From Massilia aurea (GTDB lineage Bacteria; Pseudomonadota; Gammaproteobacteria; Burkholderiales; Burkholderiaceae_D): a DNA stretch of 64,000 nucleotides. Position 1 is the stretch's first letter; each line of letters opens with the position of its first letter. A program made the translations under genes and the position numbers. This document shows positions 44,028-52,844 of the stretch, piece after piece. The stretch spans positions 434,001-498,000 of the forward strand of contig NZ_JANUGZ010000005.1 in NCBI RefSeq assembly GCF_024753205.1, read 5' to 3'. A model generated the notes under the pieces. It was given only the letters and a program-made list of their open reading frames with translations. It did not search any database and was not told the origin of the DNA.

Positions 44028-44917
44028 TGTACGCGGCGCATTTTGGCCTGCGCGAGCTGCCGTTCGGGATCACGCCGGACACCAGCTTTTTCTTCGGCAG
44101 CCCGCGCTCGCAGGAAGCCCTCAACACGCTGCTGGTCGCGGCGCGCGGCGGCGAAGGCTTCATCAAGATCACGGGTGAAGTCGGCACCGGCAAAACGCTC
44201 TTGTGCCGCAAGTTCATGGCGACGCTCGGCGAAGGATTCGTCACGGCCTACATTCCGAACCCGTACCTCGAACCGCGCACCTTGATGCTGGCGCTGGCCG
44301 ACGAACTGGAGATCGTGCTCGAACGCGATGTCGACCAGCATCAGCTGCTCAAGGCGATCAACCTGCGCCTGCTGCAACTGGCCGCGCAGGACCTGCGTGT
44401 CGTGCTGTGCCTGGACGAAGCGCAGGCCATTCCTGTCGACAGCCTGGAAGCACTGCGGCTGCTGACGAACCTGGAAACGGAGAAGCGCAAGCTGCTGCAG
44501 ATCGTCCTGTTCGGGCAGCCCGAACTCAATCGCAAGCTCCAACTGGACTCGATCCGCCAGCTGGCCCAGCGCATCACGTTCCACTACCACCTGGGACCAT
44601 TGAACCGCGACGACATCGATTTTTATGTGGCACACCGGCTGCGCGTGGCCGGCTTCACCGGCGCGCGGCTGTTTTCCAGCGCCGCGATCCGCAGCCTCTA
44701 CAAGGCCAGTGGCGGCGTGCCGCGCCTGGTCAACATCATGGCGCACAAGGCGATGATGCTCAGTTATGGCCAGGGCAAACAGCAGGTCGCGGGTGGCCAT
44801 GTCGCCATCGCCGCGCGTGACACGGTGGGCGTTGGGCGCGCGATCCGCCAGTGGCTGACGGGCGGCGCAATCGTCATGGGCGCCCTTGGCGTGTTTGCCT
44901 GGGTGGTGGCGCCATGA
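44027..44917 (+). CDS. mshM: MSHA AAA ATPase MshM
   Basis: A 296-aa ExeA-family ATPase with one C-terminal membrane helix (about 275-293). It begins MYAAHFGLRELPFGITPDTSFFF, the family signature, with Walker A ITGEVGTGKT, Walker B VVLCLDEAQAI and sensor FGQPELN. ExeA-type proteins help place or open the secretin through the peptidoglycan. It overlaps mshL by one base and mshN by four. Confidence 0.92.
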   Translation: MYAAHFGLRELPFGITPDTSFFFGSPRSQEALNTLLVAARGGEGFIKITGEVGTGKTLLCRKFMATLGEGFVTAYIPNPYLEPRTLMLALADELEIVLERDVDQHQLLKAINLRLLQLAAQDLRVVLCLDEAQAIPVDSLEALRLLTNLETEKRKLLQIVLFGQPELNRKLQLDSIRQLAQRITFHYHLGPLNRDDIDFYVAHRLRVAGFTGARLFSSAAIRSLYKASGGVPRLVNIMAHKAMMLSYGQGKQQVAGGHVAIAARDTVGVGRAIRQWLTGGAIVMGALGVFAWVVAP

Positions 44918-46008
44918 GCCTGATCAACAAGATGCTCAAGGACCTCGACGCGCGCGCAGGTCAGCCCGGCGCGGCGCCGCTGCCGGCTGACGTGCGGCCC
45001 GTAGTTGCACCCGAGCGGCGTGGGCCGGTGCTGCGCGCGGCGCTGGTCGGTGGCGCGCTGCTGGCGGTCGGCGCTGGTGCGGTTGGTTGGAAGACGATGC
45101 AGACGGCGCCCACGCCGACACCGGCGCCTGCCGTGCTGGCGGCTGCGCCAGTCGCCGCACGCACGGCGGTGGTGGTGGACATTCCGGCAGCAGCGCCGGT
45201 GCAGGTGGTCGCTGTGGCGCCAGCCGTTCCAGCGCCGGCACCGGAGCCGGAGCCAGCACCGGAGCCAGAGCCAGCGCCGGAGCCAACACCGGAGCCAACA
45301 CCGGAGCCAGCACCAGCACCAGCACCGGCGCCCAAGCGTGTCAGGCCGGTCGCTCCGGCACCAACCGCCAAGCCCACACCACGCACGGTTTCGGTGGCGA
45401 AGAACACACCGGCTGCGCCAGCAGCCGGCCGCACCGACACGCCATCGCAACGGGCCGAAAACGCCTACCGGCGTGCACTCGGCGTGCTGGAAGACGGCCG
45501 TGTGACCGAGGCGATCGCCACGCTGCAGGCAGGTCTGCAGATCGATCCGCGCCACGAAGCAGCGCGCCAGACGCTGGTGGGCCTGCTGATCGAAGCGGGC
45601 CGTCCGGACGATGCGATGCGCCAGTTGCAGGCCGCGCTCGCGATCGATGCGCGCCAGCCGGCGCTGGCGATGCTGCTGGCACGCCTGCAGCTCGAACGGG
45701 GCGGGCCGGCCATCGATACCTTGATGCGCACGCTACCCTATGCGGCGGGCAACGGCGAGTACCACGCATTCCTGGCCGGCGTGCTGCAGCGTGAAGGTCG
45801 TGTGCATGAAGCGGCTGACCATTATCAGGCCGCGCTCAAGCGCTCGCCCGGCAATGGCGTGTGGTGGATGGGCCTGGGCATCGCGCTGCAGGCCGACAAG
45901 CGCGACGCCGAAAGCCGCGCTGCCTTCACGCAGGCGCAGGCCAGCGGGACGCTGTCGCCCGAACTGCAGGCCTTCGTCGAGCGCCGACTGGGTCAACTCG
46001 GTCGTTGA
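44914..46008 (+). CDS. mshN: MSHA biogenesis protein MshN (TPR protein)
   Basis: A 364-aa protein. The start MSLINKMLKDLDARAG is conserved in MshN. A membrane helix (about 39-58) is followed by a long Pro/Glu/Ala-rich spacer of short PEPAPEP-type repeats (45235-45335) and then three or four TPR repeats (about 170-355). It is a periplasmic scaffold of the machine. The frame is open 21 codons upstream, but the ATG at 44914 overlaps the mshM stop like the other genes. The proline repeat is DNA-repetitive and may vary in length between strains. Confidence 0.88.
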   Translation: MSLINKMLKDLDARAGQPGAAPLPADVRPVVAPERRGPVLRAALVGGALLAVGAGAVGWKTMQTAPTPTPAPAVLAAAPVAARTAVVVDIPAAAPVQVVAVAPAVPAPAPEPEPAPEPEPAPEPTPEPTPEPAPAPAPAPKRVRPVAPAPTAKPTPRTVSVAKNTPAAPAAGRTDTPSQRAENAYRRALGVLEDGRVTEAIATLQAGLQIDPRHEAARQTLVGLLIEAGRPDDAMRQLQAALAIDARQPALAMLLARLQLERGGPAIDTLMRTLPYAAGNGEYHAFLAGVLQREGRVHEAADHYQAALKRSPGNGVWWMGLGIALQADKRDAESRAAFTQAQASGTLSPELQAFVERRLGQLGR

Positions 46009-46117
46009 GGCCGCCGCCGGGGAGGGCGGGCATGGTAAAGTGTCATGCCTGCGCAGGTACCCCTGCGCAGCTCCCCGGTCAACGAGCGTGACCCAATAAC
46101 AGTACCCCGGGTGTCCC

Positions 46118-47449
46118 ATGAACTTGTTCGAACATTTGGCCTTGCTGGCCGTGCTGGTGCTTGCGGCGGGCTTCCTGTCGCTCACCGAAATCTCGCTGGC
46201 TGGCGCCCGCAAAATTAAACTCAAATTGCTGGCCGAGGCGGGCGACGACCGTGCCCGCAAGGTCATGGCGCTGCAGGCGCATTCGGCCGACTTCTTCGCC
46301 GCTTCGCAGCTTGGCCTGAACGCCATTGCGATCCTTGGCGGTATCCTGGGCGAAGGGGCTCTGCGCCCGTTCTTCCTCGAGTGGCTGTCGGTGTTCTACG
46401 CGGGGCCGGGCCGCGAAAACATCGCTTTCACGCTGTCGTTCGTGTTCGTCACCACGCTGTTCGTGCTGTTCTCGGACCTGATGCCCAAGCGCCTGGCCTT
46501 GATCTCGCCCGAGACGACGGCGATGGCGGTAATCCGCCCGGTGCTGTTCGTCATCCGCCTGTTCAAGCCGTTTTCGTGGACGCTGAACGTGATCGCCAAC
46601 GGCTTGTTCAAGCTGTTTGGCATCAACATGACGCGCGAAGACCGGATCACGTTCGATGAAATCTCGGCCGTGGTTGAAGCGGGTGCACAGGCCGGCGTGC
46701 TGCAAAAGCAGGAGCAGCACTTCATCGAGAACGTGTTCGAACTCGAGTCGCGCGCCGTGACGTCGACAATGACGACGCGCGAAAACATCGTGTTCTTCGA
46801 CCTGACCGAGCCCGAAGAGAGCGTGCGCCAGAAGATCGCTGCGCACTCGCTGTCGAAATTCCCCGTCTGCGACGGCGTGATCGACCGCGTGGTCGGCTAT
46901 GTCGACACGCGCGACATCCTGGTGCGCCTGCTGAACAACCAGTCGCACTTCCACCTGAGCGAATCGACGATCCGCACGGTCCTGATCATTCCCGACAGCC
47001 TGACGCTGTCCGAGCTGCTCGACCGCTTCCGCTCCAGCAAGGAGACCTTCGCGGTCGTGATCAATGAGTATGCGTTTGTCGTCGGCGTGATCACGCTGTC
47101 GGACATCATGGTGACCGTGATGGGGCGCTGGGGCAGTCCGCTGGAAGCCGACCAGCAAACGATGCAGCGCGAAGATGGTTCGTGGCTGATCGACGGCAGC
47201 ACGCCGGTGGCGGAGATGAAGCGCGTGATCGACCTGCAGTCGCTGCCCGAAGAAGAGCGCTACGAGACGGCGGCCGGCTTCATGATGTTCATGCTGCGCA
47301 AGGTGCCCAAGCAGACCGACAGCGTCGAGTACGAAGGCATGCGCTTCGAGGTGCTCGACGTCGACCATCACCGCATCGACCAGATACTGGTCAAGCGCCT
47401 CGACCCGGGGCAGAAGGCGCTCGGGGCGGCGACGCCTGCCGCCCACTAG
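46118..47449 (+). CDS. CNNM/CBS-domain membrane protein (hemolysin family, YtfL-like)
   Basis: A 443-aa protein with an N-terminal DUF21/CNNM transmembrane domain (four helices within about 1-190, with FLSLTEISLAGARKIKLK and VLFSDLMPKRLAL), a CBS pair (about 210-330, VTSTMTTRENIVFFD and FAVVINEYAFVVGVITLSD) and a CorC_HlyC C-terminal domain (about 345-430). Relatives are ion or polyamine (PaeA) exporters, despite the old hemolysin label. It is a single gene, convergent with the aminotransferase. Confidence 0.9.
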   Translation: MNLFEHLALLAVLVLAAGFLSLTEISLAGARKIKLKLLAEAGDDRARKVMALQAHSADFFAASQLGLNAIAILGGILGEGALRPFFLEWLSVFYAGPGRENIAFTLSFVFVTTLFVLFSDLMPKRLALISPETTAMAVIRPVLFVIRLFKPFSWTLNVIANGLFKLFGINMTREDRITFDEISAVVEAGAQAGVLQKQEQHFIENVFELESRAVTSTMTTRENIVFFDLTEPEESVRQKIAAHSLSKFPVCDGVIDRVVGYVDTRDILVRLLNNQSHFHLSESTIRTVLIIPDSLTLSELLDRFRSSKETFAVVINEYAFVVGVITLSDIMVTVMGRWGSPLEADQQTMQREDGSWLIDGSTPVAEMKRVIDLQSLPEEERYETAAGFMMFMLRKVPKQTDSVEYEGMRFEVLDVDHHRIDQILVKRLDPGQKALGAATPAAH

Positions 47450-47456
47450 GTTTCTT

Positions 47457-48614
47457 TTACAACCGTACGAGACGCTCCAGCGCAAGCTGCAGCGTCTCGT
47501 CTTTTTTCGCGAAGCAGAAACGCACCACGTGCGATTCTTTCGGCTGGCTGTAGAACGCCGAGACGGGAATGGCGGCGACCTTGATCTCGCGCGTCAGCCA
47601 TTCGGCAAACTCAGCTTCGCTCACATCCGAGATCGCGTCGTAGCGCACGCACTGGAAGTAGGTGCCGTCCGATGGCAGCAGCGTGAAGCGCGACTCTGCC
47701 AACCCCGAACGGAACAGGTCGCGCTTGGCCTGGTAGAACGCCGGCAGATCGCGCCACGGCGCCGGGTCCTGCAGGTAGCCGGCAATCGCATGCTGCATCG
47801 GCGCGTTGACGCAAAAGACGTTGTACTGGTGGACTTTGCGAAACTCGACCATCAATGCGGCCGGCGCGGCCACGTAGCCGATCTTCCAGCCGGTGACGTG
47901 GAAGGTCTTGCCGAAGCTCGACACGACGAATGCACGTTCGGCCAGCGCCGGATGGCGCGCTACCGACGCATGCGGCTCGCCGTCGAACACCATGTGTTCA
48001 TATACTTCGTCCGACAGCACCAGAATCTGCGTGTCCTGCACGATCGCCACCAGCGCCTCGAGATCGGCCTGGCGCAGGATCGTGCCGGTCGGGTTGTGCG
48101 GTGTGTTGATAACGACCATCCGCGTGCGCGGCGTGACGGCGGCCCGCACGTCGGCCCATTCCACACGGTAGCCATCGGCGTCCAGCCGCATCGTCACCGG
48201 CACCACCACACCGCCCGCCAGCGCAATGGCCGGCGCATAGCAATCGTAGGCCGGCTCGATGACGATTACCTCGTCGCCCGGGTGCACGACGGCCAGGATC
48301 GCCGACTGGATCGCCTGGCTGGCGCCGGCGGTGACGGTGATTTCTGTGTTCGCATCGTAGCGATGGCCGTAGGTGGTCTCGATCTTTGCCGCAATCGCCT
48401 GGCGCAATGCCGGCAGACCGGTCATCGGCGGATACTGGTTATGGCCGGCGCGCATCGCGTCGGTCACCAGCTCGACCAGCGCCGGGTCGCACGCGAAATC
48501 GGGAAAACCCTGGCCCAGGTTGACGGCGCCATGGTCGATGGCCAGTTGCGACATGCGGGTGAACACGGTGGTGCCGATGTGCGGCAGGCGGGAGACCAGC
48601 GGTGGAAGGCTCAT
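47457..48614 (-). CDS. PLP-dependent aminotransferase (methionine aminotransferase, YbdL-like)
   Basis: A 385-aa class I aminotransferase. Signature elements: VNLGQGFPDFACDP near the N-terminus, NTPHNPTGTIL, VLSDEVYEH and the PLP-Lys motif SSFGKTFHVTGWKIGYV. These are the marks of the YbdL/kynurenine aminotransferase-like group that uses methionine and aromatic amino acids. It probably works in methionine salvage or transamination in the cytoplasm. The gene is upstream of, and in line with, no obvious partner. Confidence 0.88.
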   Translation of the reverse strand: MSLPPLVSRLPHIGTTVFTRMSQLAIDHGAVNLGQGFPDFACDPALVELVTDAMRAGHNQYPPMTGLPALRQAIAAKIETTYGHRYDANTEITVTAGASQAIQSAILAVVHPGDEVIVIEPAYDCYAPAIALAGGVVVPVTMRLDADGYRVEWADVRAAVTPRTRMVVINTPHNPTGTILRQADLEALVAIVQDTQILVLSDEVYEHMVFDGEPHASVARHPALAERAFVVSSFGKTFHVTGWKIGYVAAPAALMVEFRKVHQYNVFCVNAPMQHAIAGYLQDPAPWRDLPAFYQAKRDLFRSGLAESRFTLLPSDGTYFQCVRYDAISDVSEAEFAEWLTREIKVAAIPVSAFYSQPKESHVVRFCFAKKDETLQLALERLVRL

Positions 48615-48650
48615 GAATGCATCCTGATCGAAAGCAGTTGGGGTGAAGCC

Positions 48651-49118
48651 TTATTTTAGCGTGCCTTCGGCCCTGGCCTGGCGCCACATGGCGACCCACA
48701 CCTCGGGCAGCATGATGCGAAAGAGACCCGCCTGCGCGGTCTTGCGTCCCAGCTTGAGCAGCGCCTTGTCCTTGCTGATCAGGATCGACGCGCCGGCGTC
48801 GCGCGCGAGCTCCATGAATTTCTGATCGTCGCGGTCGGTGCACACGGGCAGGCGGATCGCTTTCGAATCGACGTCGACGAGGCGCAGCAGGGCGTCGAAG
48901 CGGGCGGCGGCGGCCAGGCGGCTGTCGTCGTCGAGCGGCAGGTGCTGGTAGTGCAGCACAGCCAGGTATTCGGCGCGGCAGTCGGCGCGCGTGATGGCAT
49001 CGATCTCGCGCGCCTCGATGGCGGCGAGCAGGTCGGCCCAGCGCGGATCGTGGAACACGAACAGGTCGAGCAGCACATTGGTGTCGATGACGATGGTTGG
49101 GGCTGGAGCGGTTATCAT
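48651..49118 (-). CDS. PIN-domain putative ribonuclease (toxin-like)
   Basis: A 155-aa PIN-domain protein of the COG1569 type. The acidic residues are present: IVIDTNVLLDLFV (first Asp), RAEYLAVL (Glu), CTDRDDQKFMELA and LISKDKALL. Such proteins cut RNA and are often toxins, but no antitoxin gene lies next to it: on one side is the aminotransferase (36 nt away), on the other the divergent yaaA. It may be a solitary RNase or a degenerate pair. The start ATG at 49118 is clear. Confidence 0.83.
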   Translation of the reverse strand: MITAPAPTIVIDTNVLLDLFVFHDPRWADLLAAIEAREIDAITRADCRAEYLAVLHYQHLPLDDDSRLAAAARFDALLRLVDVDSKAIRLPVCTDRDDQKFMELARDAGASILISKDKALLKLGRKTAQAGLFRIMLPEVWVAMWRQARAEGTLK

Positions 49119-49154
49119 GTCGGTTGTTTATTTATGGAAAAGTTTCGTACGGCC

Positions 49155-49934
49155 ATGCTGATTGTCCTGTCTCCCGCCAAGTCCCTCGATCTCGAATCGC
49201 CCCTGACCACCCCGCACCAGTCCACGCCTGACTTCATTGCCCATGCGGGCGAACTGATCGAGGTCCTGCGCGGCCATTCGCCTGCATCGATCAGCGAACT
49301 GATGGACCTGTCCGACGCGCTGTCGATGCTCAACGTCGGCCGCTATGCCCACTGGGAAGCCGATCATGGACAAGCGCGGCCGGCGATCATGTCGTTCAAT
49401 GGCGACGTGTACACGGGGTTCGATGCGCGCACGCTGAACACCGAGGCGCTGACGTTCGCCCAGCGCCACGTGCGCATCCTGTCGGGCCTGTATGGCGTAT
49501 TGCGCCCGCTGGACCAGATGCATCCGTATCGCCTGGAAATGGGTACCCGGCTGGCTACATCGCGCGGCAAGGACCTGTATGCGTTCTGGGGCGAGACGAT
49601 CACCGCCGCCCTGAATCAGCAACTGGCCGAGAACGGCTCGACGGCGCTGGTGAACCTGGCCTCGACCGAGTACTTCAAGTCGGTCAAGCCCAAGCTGCTG
49701 GCCGCACCCGTCATCGAACCCGTGTTCCAGGACTGGAAGAACGGCCAGTACAAGATCATTTCGTTCTATGCCAAGCGTGCGAGGGGGATGATGGCGCGCT
49801 ATGCGACCGAGAACGGCATTACCGATCCCGAGGGTCTCAAGGACTTTGATATGGATGGCTACGCATTCGAGCCGGCGGCGTCAAACGAGCGCTCGTGGGT
49901 ATTTCGGCGCCGCATCGCCGACGCTATCGGGTAA
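49155..49934 (+). CDS. yaaA: Peroxide stress protein YaaA
   Basis: A 259-aa UPF0246/YaaA protein, which lowers free iron during hydrogen peroxide stress and binds DNA. The family start MLIVLSPAKSLDLESPLTT matches at 49155; an ATG seven codons earlier (49134) is possible. The conserved HVRILSGLYGVLRPLD, PYRLEMGTRL, RGKDLYAFWG and ISFYAKRARGMMARY blocks are all present. Length equals the E. coli protein. It ends 6 nt before a palindromic repeat. Confidence 0.95.
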   Translation: MLIVLSPAKSLDLESPLTTPHQSTPDFIAHAGELIEVLRGHSPASISELMDLSDALSMLNVGRYAHWEADHGQARPAIMSFNGDVYTGFDARTLNTEALTFAQRHVRILSGLYGVLRPLDQMHPYRLEMGTRLATSRGKDLYAFWGETITAALNQQLAENGSTALVNLASTEYFKSVKPKLLAAPVIEPVFQDWKNGQYKIISFYAKRARGMMARYATENGITDPEGLKDFDMDGYAFEPAASNERSWVFRRRIADAIG

Positions 49935-49940
49935 ACATCG

Positions 49941-50038
49941 TAGGGTGGGCGGGTCTCCCGCCCACGCGTTCAACCCGCCTTCGCATACCACAACGCGAGG
50001 TTGGTTTGAACGCGTGGACGGCACAGCCGTCCACCCTA
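49941..50038. repeat. REPIN-like double-hairpin intergenic repeat
   Basis: A 98-bp near-palindrome. The left part reads TAGGGTGGGCGGGTCTCCCG and the right part ends GGCACAGCCGTCCACCCTA. Each arm has its own hairpin (GGGCGGG-TCT-CCCGCCC and GGACGGC-ACA-GCCGTCC), and the inner arms CACGCGTTCAA / TTGAACGCGTG also pair. Two inverted hairpin units with a short centre are the layout of REPIN elements. The last three bases form the TAG stop codon of bamD. Confidence 0.8.
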
Positions 50039-50887
50039 TTGGACCGCATCCTTCGGCGCTGCCTTGGCGCCACCCTTGGACCAGAACTTCCACCACGGCG
50101 CATCGCCGCGTGCGTTCGGATTCAGGAAATAGCTGTCCGGATAGTTCAGCGCGAACACACGCTGCGTATCGTCGCGCAGCAGCGGCATGCCGAGCTTGTC
50201 GTACGAGCGGATCATGATGAACAGTGCTTCTTCACGCGCCGGGGCGTCGGTGTAGTTGGTCACCGCATCCTGGGCACGATTGAGCGCCGCCAGGTACGAG
50301 CCGCGGCGGTAGTAATAGTTCGCCACGTGCACTTCGTACTGGGCCATCGCATTGATCAGATAGCTCATGCGCTCGGTCGCGTCGGCCGCGTACTTGCTGT
50401 TCGGGTACTTGTCGACCAGTGCTTTGAACGCCGCGAACGCTTCACGCGTTGCACGCGGATCGCGCTCGGTCGGGTCCTGCGAGTACACGAAGCTGAAGAA
50501 CCCGAGCTGATCGTTGAAATTGATCAGGCCACGCAGGTAGTACATGTAGTCGACCTGGGGGTGGTTCGGGTGCAGCTTGATGAAGCGCTCGACCGCTGCC
50601 AGCGCTTGCGCCTGGTCAGCCGACTTGTAGTGGGCGTACGCCACTTCCATTTGCGCTTGTGTTGCGTACACGCCGAATGGGAAGTTGGTTTCGAGCCGGT
50701 TGAACAACGGGATTGCGGCTTCGTAGTGCCCACCTGCCATCTCTTCGCGCGCCTCAGCGTATAATTTCTCCGCCGACCAGTTTTTGGACTCGTCCTTGGC
50801 CTTTGGCAGCATACTGCATGCCGACAGACCGACGAGGGCGCAAGTAGCGACCAACACAGACAATTTTTTTTGCATAGCTTTTTGCAA
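50036..50887 (-). CDS. bamD: Outer-membrane assembly lipoprotein BamD
   Basis: A 283-aa essential lipoprotein of the BAM complex that inserts beta-barrel proteins. The lipobox is GLSAC (Cys about 24), followed by five TPR repeats (for example WSAEKLYAEAREEMAGGHYE, AIPLFNRLETNFPFGVYA and EAFAAFKALVDKYPNSKYA). The stop codon lies in the end of the REPIN-like repeat, so the last residues (KDAVQ) are next to inserted sequence. A second Met at 50875 is an alternative start. It is divergent from rluD with only 53 bp between. Confidence 0.94.
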   Translation of the reverse strand: MQKAMQKKLSVLVATCALVGLSACSMLPKAKDESKNWSAEKLYAEAREEMAGGHYEAAIPLFNRLETNFPFGVYATQAQMEVAYAHYKSADQAQALAAVERFIKLHPNHPQVDYMYYLRGLINFNDQLGFFSFVYSQDPTERDPRATREAFAAFKALVDKYPNSKYAADATERMSYLINAMAQYEVHVANYYYRRGSYLAALNRAQDAVTNYTDAPAREEALFIMIRSYDKLGMPLLRDDTQRVFALNYPDSYFLNPNARGDAPWWKFWSKGGAKAAPKDAVQ

Positions 50888-50919
50888 GAAATGTTTTACC
50901 TAGATTCAACGAACGGCTG

Positions 50920-50925
50920 ATTATA
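50920..50925 (-). promoter_or_regulatory. Candidate -10 of the bamD promoter
   Basis: On the minus strand the hexamer is a perfect TATAAT, about 32 bases before the bamD start. A -35 match at normal spacing is not seen and would lie inside rluD. Confidence 0.35.
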
Positions 50926-50940
50926 GCCGATGGGACTCAC

Positions 50941-52038
50941 GTGATATTAACTCCTGCGCCGAATCCGGCGGATTTACCGATTGACCCTGATTTTGACGAT
51001 GAACTGGAGATCGGGTTCGTCCCGTTGCCAGGCACCGATCTGTCGCCCATTACCCTGGCGCTGCAAGAGGAACACTGCGGCCAGCGCCTCGACAAGGTAG
51101 TGGCTGGCCTGGTGCCCCAGTTCTCGCGCAGCCGCTTGCAGCAATGGTTCGAAAGCGGCCACATCACGGTGGACGGTAAACCGGCCCGGGGCAAGGACAC
51201 GGCCTATGGCGATGAAGCCATTGTCGTCGTCCCACAAGCTGCGCCTGAAGACACGGCGTTCGCGCCGGAAGCGATGGATCTCACCATCGTGTACGAAGAC
51301 GACGACATCATGGTCGTCAACAAGCCGGCGGGCCTCGTCGTGCACCCGGGTTCGGGCAACTGGACCGGCACGCTGCTCAACGGCCTGCTGCATCACTGCC
51401 CGCAACTGGTCGGCGTGCCGCGCGCCGGCATCGTCCACCGTCTCGACAAGGATACCAGTGGCCTGATGGTCGTCGGCAAGACGCTCGCCGCGCAAACCGA
51501 TCTCGTGCGCCAGCTGCAGGCGCGCACCGTCAAGCGCGAATACTTTGCGCTGGTATGGGGCACGCCGCGCCTGTCGGGCACGATCGACAGCCCGATGGGG
51601 CGCGACGCAAAAGATCGCGTCAAGATGGCGGTCTCGAGCAGCCCGTTTGCCAAGCCGGCGATCACCCATTACGAGCGCGTCATTTCGGGCGAGCTCGATC
51701 GGCGTCCGGTCACGCTGGTGCGTTGCCGCCTGGAGACTGGCCGCACCCACCAGATTCGCGTGCACATGCAGTCGCTGGGCTTTTCGCTCGTCGGCGATGC
51801 CGTCTATGGCAAGCGTCACCTGACGCCGGTGTTCCCGCGCCAGGCGCTGCAGGCGCGTCGCCTCGGCCTCGTGCATCCGGCCACCGGTGAGCAGTGCGAA
51901 TGGACCGTGCCGCTGGCCGACGATTTCGCCGAGCTGATCGCGCGGGCAGGTATCGAAGAGCCGGAACTGGGCGAGTTCGGCACGGCGATCGAGGCTGCCG
52001 CTGACGACGACAACGGCGTCGTCACTTACCGCGCATGA
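50941..52038 (+). CDS. rluD: 23S rRNA pseudouridine synthase RluD
   Basis: A 365-aa RluD-type enzyme that makes pseudouridines in helix 69 of 23S rRNA. An S4 domain (about 45-105, CGQRLDKVVAGLVPQFSRSRL) precedes the catalytic domain, with the active Asp in GIVHRLDKDTSGLMVVGK and the RTHQIRVHM motif. The start is GTG at 50941 with GGGA seven bases before. The N-terminal 35 residues and the acidic tail are longer than in E. coli. It overlaps pgeF by 4 nt. Confidence 0.93.
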   Translation: MILTPAPNPADLPIDPDFDDELEIGFVPLPGTDLSPITLALQEEHCGQRLDKVVAGLVPQFSRSRLQQWFESGHITVDGKPARGKDTAYGDEAIVVVPQAAPEDTAFAPEAMDLTIVYEDDDIMVVNKPAGLVVHPGSGNWTGTLLNGLLHHCPQLVGVPRAGIVHRLDKDTSGLMVVGKTLAAQTDLVRQLQARTVKREYFALVWGTPRLSGTIDSPMGRDAKDRVKMAVSSSPFAKPAITHYERVISGELDRRPVTLVRCRLETGRTHQIRVHMQSLGFSLVGDAVYGKRHLTPVFPRQALQARRLGLVHPATGEQCEWTVPLADDFAELIARAGIEEPELGEFGTAIEAAADDDNGVVTYRA

Positions 52039-52820
52039 CCGCGCTGGACCGGTCGGCCTTGGTCTGGCCCGATTGGCCTGACTTGCCGGCAACCGTCGGC
52101 GCGCTGGCGACCAGCCGCGGTGGCGGCGTCTCGGTCGGTCCGTACGACGACGGCAAGGGTGGCGGGGGCCTGAATCTGGGCCTGCACGTGAACGACGCGC
52201 CAGACGCTGTCGCCGCCAACCGCGCCTTGCTGCAGGCCTGGCTGCCGGGCCGTCCGGCCTGGATCGCCCAGGTGCATGGCGCCGACGTTGTCGACGCCGG
52301 CACCGTGGGCGCCGACCAGCCGGTGCGCACGGGCGACGCCAGCATCGCCACGATGCCTGGCGTCGTGTGCGCCATCCTGACTGCCGATTGCCTGCCGGTG
52401 CTGTTCGCCGATCTGGATGGCAAGGTGGTGGGCGCGGCGCACGCCGGCTGGCGCGGACTGGCCGGCGGCGTGCTGGGCGCCACCGTGCGCGCCATGCGTG
52501 CGGCCGGCGCGGGCGAGATCACAGCGTGGATGGGGCCGGCAATCGGTCCCGATGCGTTCGAGGTTGGCGACGACGTAGTGGCGGCATTTGCCGCGGTGCT
52601 GCCGGGCGACGCAATACGTGCCTGCTTCTCTGCCTATCCGGGTCGTCCCGGTAAATACCTCGCTGACATGTTCACGCTGGCACGTTTGGCTCTGGCGCGT
52701 GACGGCGTCGAACGCGTGCATGGTGGCGGGCTGTGTACGGCCAGTGCGCCGGAGCGCTTTTATTCCTATCGCCGCGATGGCGTCACCGGCCGCCAGGCCA
52801 GCGTCATCTGGCTCAACTAG
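52035..52820 (+). CDS. pgeF: Peptidoglycan editing factor PgeF (laccase-domain protein)
   Basis: A 261-aa YfiH-family protein. Conserved metal and substrate residues are seen in WIAQVHGADVV, VCAILTADCLPVLFAD, GAAHAGWRGLAGGVL and GPAIGPDAFEVG. YfiH/PgeF removes wrongly incorporated L-Ser from peptidoglycan precursors; older annotations call it a polyphenol oxidase. The ATGA overlap with rluD is the common arrangement in proteobacteria. Confidence 0.93.
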   Translation: MTALDRSALVWPDWPDLPATVGALATSRGGGVSVGPYDDGKGGGGLNLGLHVNDAPDAVAANRALLQAWLPGRPAWIAQVHGADVVDAGTVGADQPVRTGDASIATMPGVVCAILTADCLPVLFADLDGKVVGAAHAGWRGLAGGVLGATVRAMRAAGAGEITAWMGPAIGPDAFEVGDDVVAAFAAVLPGDAIRACFSAYPGRPGKYLADMFTLARLALARDGVERVHGGGLCTASAPERFYSYRRDGVTGRQASVIWLN

Positions 52821-52844
52821 ATCCGGCGTGCGATGCGGTACGGC

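Noticed and set aside
46020..46075. Hairpin CTGCGCAGG / CCTGCGCAG after mshN as a terminator
   Set aside because: The stem is good but there is no T run after it, so termination is not supported.
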